Positions 32,826-36,102 of a stretch of DNA of 36,102 nucleotides are shown here, piece after piece. Source of the DNA: CAMEGH01 sp964513905 (lineage in GTDB: Bacteria > Patescibacteriota > Saccharimonadia > Saccharimonadales > Saccharimonadaceae). The position numbers and the translations under genes are program-made. The stretch covers positions 1-36,102 of the forward strand of contig CAZENS010000008.1 of the NCBI GenBank assembly GCA_964513905.1, in the 5' to 3' direction. The notes under the pieces are model-generated. The model made no database searches. It was given only the letters and a program-made list of their open reading frames with translations, and was not told where the DNA came from. Position 1 is the stretch's first letter; the number at the start of each line of letters is the position of its first letter.

Positions 32826-34448
32826 ATGGACGAGAAAAAAATTCAAGAGGCACGGCGTAATCACGACGAGGAGTCAACACAAAAGAGGGCTTCAATATTA
32901 GGCTTGCAGTATCTTGATGCACGTGATGTTGAAAAGACCTTGCCACTTGTTGATGGCATGATGTCTGTTAAAGAAATGCATCTAAATAAAATGGTGCCGC
33001 TTGTAAAGGGCGATGAGTCGACAACCTCTCGATTTGGTGTTACCAGCTTAACTCCACAGACGGTGATAAAAAAGCTCGAAAAAGAATATGGCGATGACGG
33101 TCGTGGTATTCAGTTTTTGTTGATTAGCCAGTCGGCATATAGTGCGTTTATGCTGCGGTATGATCCGCCAAAAGAAGTCGTATACGACGATATTCAGATC
33201 GCCAAAAAAGGTGATAGTGAAACTATTGCTAGTGTGAGTCAGACGCTTAATTCCGTTGGAACAGACCTGGTGTTTGACTATCTTGTTGATCAGGCAGATA
33301 AGCTTGGCGCGAGCGACATTCACATTGAAAATCAACGTACGTTTATTCGTGTGCGGATGCGTATCGATGGTGCGCTGCACCCGGTTGCCAACCTCGAGAA
33401 GGATCGTTATCGCGTGTTGATGGCAGCACTTAGTTCGCGAGCAAATATTTCAACCGCTGCAACCACGCCTCAATCTGGCCACATGAACAAAGAGGTATTT
33501 AGGGATAGTGTAACGCACCTATTGAACTTGCGTGTAGAGGCCGTTCCAACTTTGTATGGTCAAGATGTCGTGATGCGTTTGTTTAACTTTGACACCGCAC
33601 AACTTAACTTGGATTTACTTAATATTGCAGATCGTGAGCGTGCAGAAATCGATGAGGTTGTTAGCCACCCGCGTGGAATGCTTTTAATGGTTGGTCCGAC
33701 GGGGAGCGGTAAGTCGACAACCCTGTATAGTATTCTTAATGCGCTCAATACAGACGATAGAAAAATTATTACACTGGAGGACCCAGTTGAAAACAGTATT
33801 CCGGGAATTACTCAAATTCCTATCGATACAACCAGCGGGCAGAAGTTCGCTGACGGATTGCGCTCGGTTTTGCGTCTTGACCCTGACGTTGTGATGGTCG
33901 GTGAGATTCGTGATCAAGAAACCGCTAGAACGGCAATCCAGGCCTCTATTACTGGCCACCTTGTGCTAAGCTCATTCCACGCAAATTCTACCAGCGCTGC
34001 GTTTAGCCGAATGATTGATATGATTGGTCAGAATCCTATATTTAGCTCAGCTGTTCGACTGCTGATTGCCCAGCGTCTGGTTCGAAAATTGTGGGATGCA
34101 AGTAAAGAAGAGTATGAGCCTGATGCGGCAACTCGTGCATGGGTGAAGGAGGTGCTAAAAGGGCTGCCAAGTAGTGTTGAGCACCCAAACCTTGATACGT
34201 TTAAACTGTGGCGCCCTGTTCCAACAGAAGAAGTGCCATTCGGTTTTAAGGGTCGTGTTCCGGTTATGGAGCAAATGGTAGTAAACGAGGACATTCAAAA
34301 GTTCCTGCGTGGTGATGTGACTGATGTTCACACCGAGGCAATTGAAGAGGTTGCGCGAAAAAATGGCATGATTACGCTACTCCAGGCTGGTGTGCTGGCC
34401 GCCCTGCGTGGCGAAACCACGCTAGAAGAAGTCAATAAGACTATCTAG
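32826..34448 (+). CDS. pilB: PilB/GspE-type secretion ATPase without the zinc cysteines
   Basis: 540 residues from ATG 32826 (MDEKKIQEARRN). The N-terminal half has a GspE-N-like region, then a conserved block LGASDIHIENQ with RVRMRIDGALH. The ATPase core has Walker A GPTGSGKST (from residue 290), the Asp box ITLEDPVEN, Walker B RLDPDVVMVGEIRDQETA and the His box TGHLVLSSFHAN. The usual tetracysteine zinc element after LIAQRLVRKL is gone: the site reads LVRKLWDASKEEYEP and, later, VPFGFKGRVPVME. I see no Cys in the whole protein. It would power a type IV pilus or type II secretion-like system in the membrane; no other pilus gene is visible here. Confidence 0.9.
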   Translation: MDEKKIQEARRNHDEESTQKRASILGLQYLDARDVEKTLPLVDGMMSVKEMHLNKMVPLVKGDESTTSRFGVTSLTPQTVIKKLEKEYGDDGRGIQFLLISQSAYSAFMLRYDPPKEVVYDDIQIAKKGDSETIASVSQTLNSVGTDLVFDYLVDQADKLGASDIHIENQRTFIRVRMRIDGALHPVANLEKDRYRVLMAALSSRANISTAATTPQSGHMNKEVFRDSVTHLLNLRVEAVPTLYGQDVVMRLFNFDTAQLNLDLLNIADRERAEIDEVVSHPRGMLLMVGPTGSGKSTTLYSILNALNTDDRKIITLEDPVENSIPGITQIPIDTTSGQKFADGLRSVLRLDPDVVMVGEIRDQETARTAIQASITGHLVLSSFHANSTSAAFSRMIDMIGQNPIFSSAVRLLIAQRLVRKLWDASKEEYEPDAATRAWVKEVLKGLPSSVEHPNLDTFKLWRPVPTEEVPFGFKGRVPVMEQMVVNEDIQKFLRGDVTDVHTEAIEEVARKNGMITLLQAGVLAALRGETTLEEVNKTI

Positions 34449-34461
34449 TTTTTCTTGCTTA

Positions 34462-35595
34462 CTACCGTATAATGTTTGCAATATGAGGAACGAGCCGATC
34501 GTCGAGAACACTCGGGATAACGTTATCTACCGTAGGGTTGTCGACCAATTCAGCAAGTGCTTTTGCTGCTGCAATTTTATGGTCATCGGTAATTTTTTTC
34601 ACACCGTTATCTAGCGCACCGCGGAATATTCCCGGAAATGCTAGCGCATTGTTGACTTGATTTGGGAAGTCGCTACGTCCTGTTGCAACAACAGCTGCTC
34701 CTGATTGGAGCGCTATATCTGGCATAATTTCTGGAACTGGATTTGCAAGCCCGAAGATAATAGGACGAGGTGCCATTTTTTGTATCATTTCGGGTGTTAG
34801 TAGGGCTGGTTTTGAAACGCCAATAAATATATCAGCATCTGTTATCACATCATCAAGCGTGCCTGATTGGGATTGCTCAAGGTAGGGTAGCAACGCTTTC
34901 TTTTCTTCGTTTAGGTCGCTTCGTGAACTGCCTATAACACCACGTGAATCCACTGCAACAATAGACCCAACGCCGTATCGATGAAGTAGCTTGATGATTG
35001 CCGTTCCGGCTGCACCCGCACCAATTGTAACAATTTTACAATCAGATAGTTTTTTGTCCACGACCTTCATGCTGTTAATGAGTCCGGCGAGTGTAACAAT
35101 TGCCGTACCGTGTTGATCATCGTGAAAAACAGGAATGTCTAGCTCTTCTTTGAGCCGCTCTTCAATTTCAAAGCATTTTGGTGCAGCAATATCTTCTAGA
35201 TTTATGGCACCAAAACTAGGTGCGATGGCTTTAATAACCGCAACGATTTCATCGACCGTATGCACATCAAGTATGATTGGCACTGCATCGATGTTGGCAA
35301 AATATTTAAAAAGTAGCCCTTTTCCCTCCATGACTGGCATGCTTGCACGAGGTCCAACATCACCAAGCCCAAGAACAGCCGATCCATCAGATATGACTGC
35401 CACTAGATTGTTTGTCCAGGTGTAGTGCGGCAACAGTGACTCGTCGCTTGCGATTTTCCGGCTTACTTCAGCTACGCCGGGGCTGTAGTAAGCGCTAAGT
35501 AGGTCTTTAGTGAGGGTGCGCCCATCACGTAGCTTTGTTGTTAGTTTTCCTTTGTATTTTTCGTGCAATTCGAGTGCCAATTTGTTGTAGTCCAT
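34462..35595 (-). CDS. NAD(P)-dependent malic enzyme (short form)
   Basis: 377 residues from ATG 35595 (MDYNKLALELHEKYKGK). The in-frame ATG at 35628 is rejected because TATACT (35607-35602) lies between and ends 6 nt before 35595. Motifs: catalytic Tyr in LLSAYYSPGVAEV, VISDGSAVLGLGDVGP, PVMEGKGLLFKYF, the metal site INLEDIAAPKCFEIE and FHDDQHGTAIV, nucleotide binding TIGAGAAGTAI, and FGLANPVPEI with TGRSDFPNQVNN. It oxidatively decarboxylates malate to pyruvate and reduced NAD(P). No phosphotransacetylase-like extension is present. It converges on the secretion ATPase gene with 13 nt between the stops. Confidence 0.96.
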   Translation of the reverse strand: MDYNKLALELHEKYKGKLTTKLRDGRTLTKDLLSAYYSPGVAEVSRKIASDESLLPHYTWTNNLVAVISDGSAVLGLGDVGPRASMPVMEGKGLLFKYFANIDAVPIILDVHTVDEIVAVIKAIAPSFGAINLEDIAAPKCFEIEERLKEELDIPVFHDDQHGTAIVTLAGLINSMKVVDKKLSDCKIVTIGAGAAGTAIIKLLHRYGVGSIVAVDSRGVIGSSRSDLNEEKKALLPYLEQSQSGTLDDVITDADIFIGVSKPALLTPEMIQKMAPRPIIFGLANPVPEIMPDIALQSGAAVVATGRSDFPNQVNNALAFPGIFRGALDNGVKKITDDHKIAAAKALAELVDNPTVDNVIPSVLDDRLVPHIANIIR

Positions 35596-35769
35596 ACTAT
35601 TAGTATACCGCACTTTTTTGGCTTTCAAAAAACGTAAAACTATGCTATAATTCGTAATTGATTATATTAATTGTATCGAATAAGCGCCGATTTTGTGATG
35701 GTGTGGAGCCGCAGGAGATACAACTGCGTGGCCAACTACGTTCGCGTCGGACAGAATGAGGAAGAGAAA
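35596..35769. promoter_or_regulatory. Divergent promoters (malic enzyme / rplS) and the rplS leader
   Basis: Malic enzyme on minus: TATACT 6 nt from ATG 35595, with TTTTGA 17 bp upstream. rplS on plus: extended -10 TGC-TATAAT (35643-35651) and a leader of about 110 nt. The leader contains GCC-GCAG (35708-35714) paired with CTGC-(GT)-GGC (35724-35732), perhaps enclosed by CCGA (35687-35690) / TCGG (35747-35750). GAGGAAG precedes ATG 35770. Confidence 0.6.
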
Positions 35770-36102
35770 ATGAGTTTTTCGTTAATCCAAAACGTAAATG
35801 ATAAGCAAAAAAAACACGCCGTTGTTGATGCGCGTAGTGGCGACACTGTTCGGGTTCACCAACGCATTAAAGAGGGTAACAAAGAGCGTGTGCAGGTATT
35901 TGAAGGTGTTGTAATCCGAACAGACAATAAGAAGAGCCACACGAGCCGCATCACAGTTCGTAAGGTTGCAAGTGGTATAGGCGTAGAAAAGAGCTTTTTG
36001 CTCCACAGCCCGCTTGTTGAAAAAATCGAAATCGTTCGACGTAGCAAAGTACGCCGTAATTTCCTAAGCTTCCTACGAAATCGAAGCGGTAAGAGTGCAC
36101 GC
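35770..36102 (+). CDS. rplS: Ribosomal protein L19 (bL19), 3' end outside window
   Basis: The frame is open from ATG 35770 to the last base (111 codons, no stop). MSFSLIQNVNDKQKKHAVVD is followed by the bL19 core: SGDTVRVHQRIKEGNKERVQ, FEGVVIRT, and then ITVRKVASGIGVEKSFLLH, with LVEKIEIVRRSKVRRNFLSF as the family signature. The visible length already equals most L19 proteins, so only a short C-terminal tail is missing. A GAGGAAG ribosome-binding site ends a few bases before the ATG, and the long leader may be autoregulatory. Confidence 0.97.
   Translation, partial: MSFSLIQNVNDKQKKHAVVDARSGDTVRVHQRIKEGNKERVQVFEGVVIRTDNKKSHTSRITVRKVASGIGVEKSFLLHSPLVEKIEIVRRSKVRRNFLSFLRNRSGKSAR

Noticed and set aside
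1..36102. CRISPR array, prophage or insertion sequence
   Set aside because: No regularly spaced repeats, transposase, integrase or phage structural gene is visible; the only long direct repeats are the assembly duplicates in dnaE.

Overview
The window looks like a chromosomal segment of a Candidatus Saccharibacteria (TM7)-like member of the Patescibacteria/CPR. This is inferred from the very compact layout, split transketolase genes, divergent central-carbon enzymes, several membrane proteins of no clear family, and an NrdH redoxin that looks actinobacterial (Saccharibacteria live on Actinobacteria). The genetic code is standard: TGA ends gatC (in an ATGA overlap with gatA) and the LOG-family gene. 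Both ends are cut, the left inside pheT and the right inside rplS. Five runs of exactly 100 N are scaffold placeholders. Two of them, both in dnaE, are flanked by identical 55-bp sequence, so they are unmerged contig overlaps and dnaE is intact. The other three (in an anchored protein, in gatB and upstream of dnaE) are true gaps of unknown length.

Layout. 1-4225: pheT 3' end, then on the minus strand enolase followed by a two-enzyme fusion of a D-2-hydroxyacid dehydrogenase and a 2,3-BPG-dependent phosphoglycerate mutase. 4266-10106: ABC exporter, membrane-anchored FKBP isomerase, glycerophosphodiester phosphodiesterase, inorganic pyrophosphatase, a degenerate Nudix-like protein and a short Rel (p)ppGpp enzyme. 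10236-17146: GAPDH, a DUF4234-like membrane protein, the operon rpiB-rpe-transketolase N-transketolase C, and the operon fba-PfkB kinase-unknown. 17158-23044: LOG protein, anchored protein (gapped), uvrB, and a large membrane protein with a trypsin-like domain lacking the catalytic His. 23099-27292: gatC-gatA-(membrane HEPN-like protein)-gatB, then galU and two small envelope proteins. 27703-36102: dnaE, nrdH, a SpoU/TrmH methyltransferase, a PilB/GspE ATPase without cysteines, malic enzyme and rplS.

Together the genes cover lower glycolysis (aldolase, GAPDH, PGM, enolase), the non-oxidative pentose phosphate branch, a fermentative D-lactate-type dehydrogenase, malic enzyme and UDP-glucose synthesis, plus replication, repair and translation genes.

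The strongest genome-wide signal is regulatory. Many genes have a -10 box ending 6-7 nt before the start codon, so their mRNAs are predicted to be leaderless. Others have an extended -10 (TGn) or -35/-10 promoter, a short leader and a clear Shine-Dalgarno. This pattern also corrects several start codons. Stop codons are unusual: by my count TAG 20, TAA 12, TGA 2. I see no CRISPR array, insertion sequence, phage gene, rRNA or recognisable tRNA.
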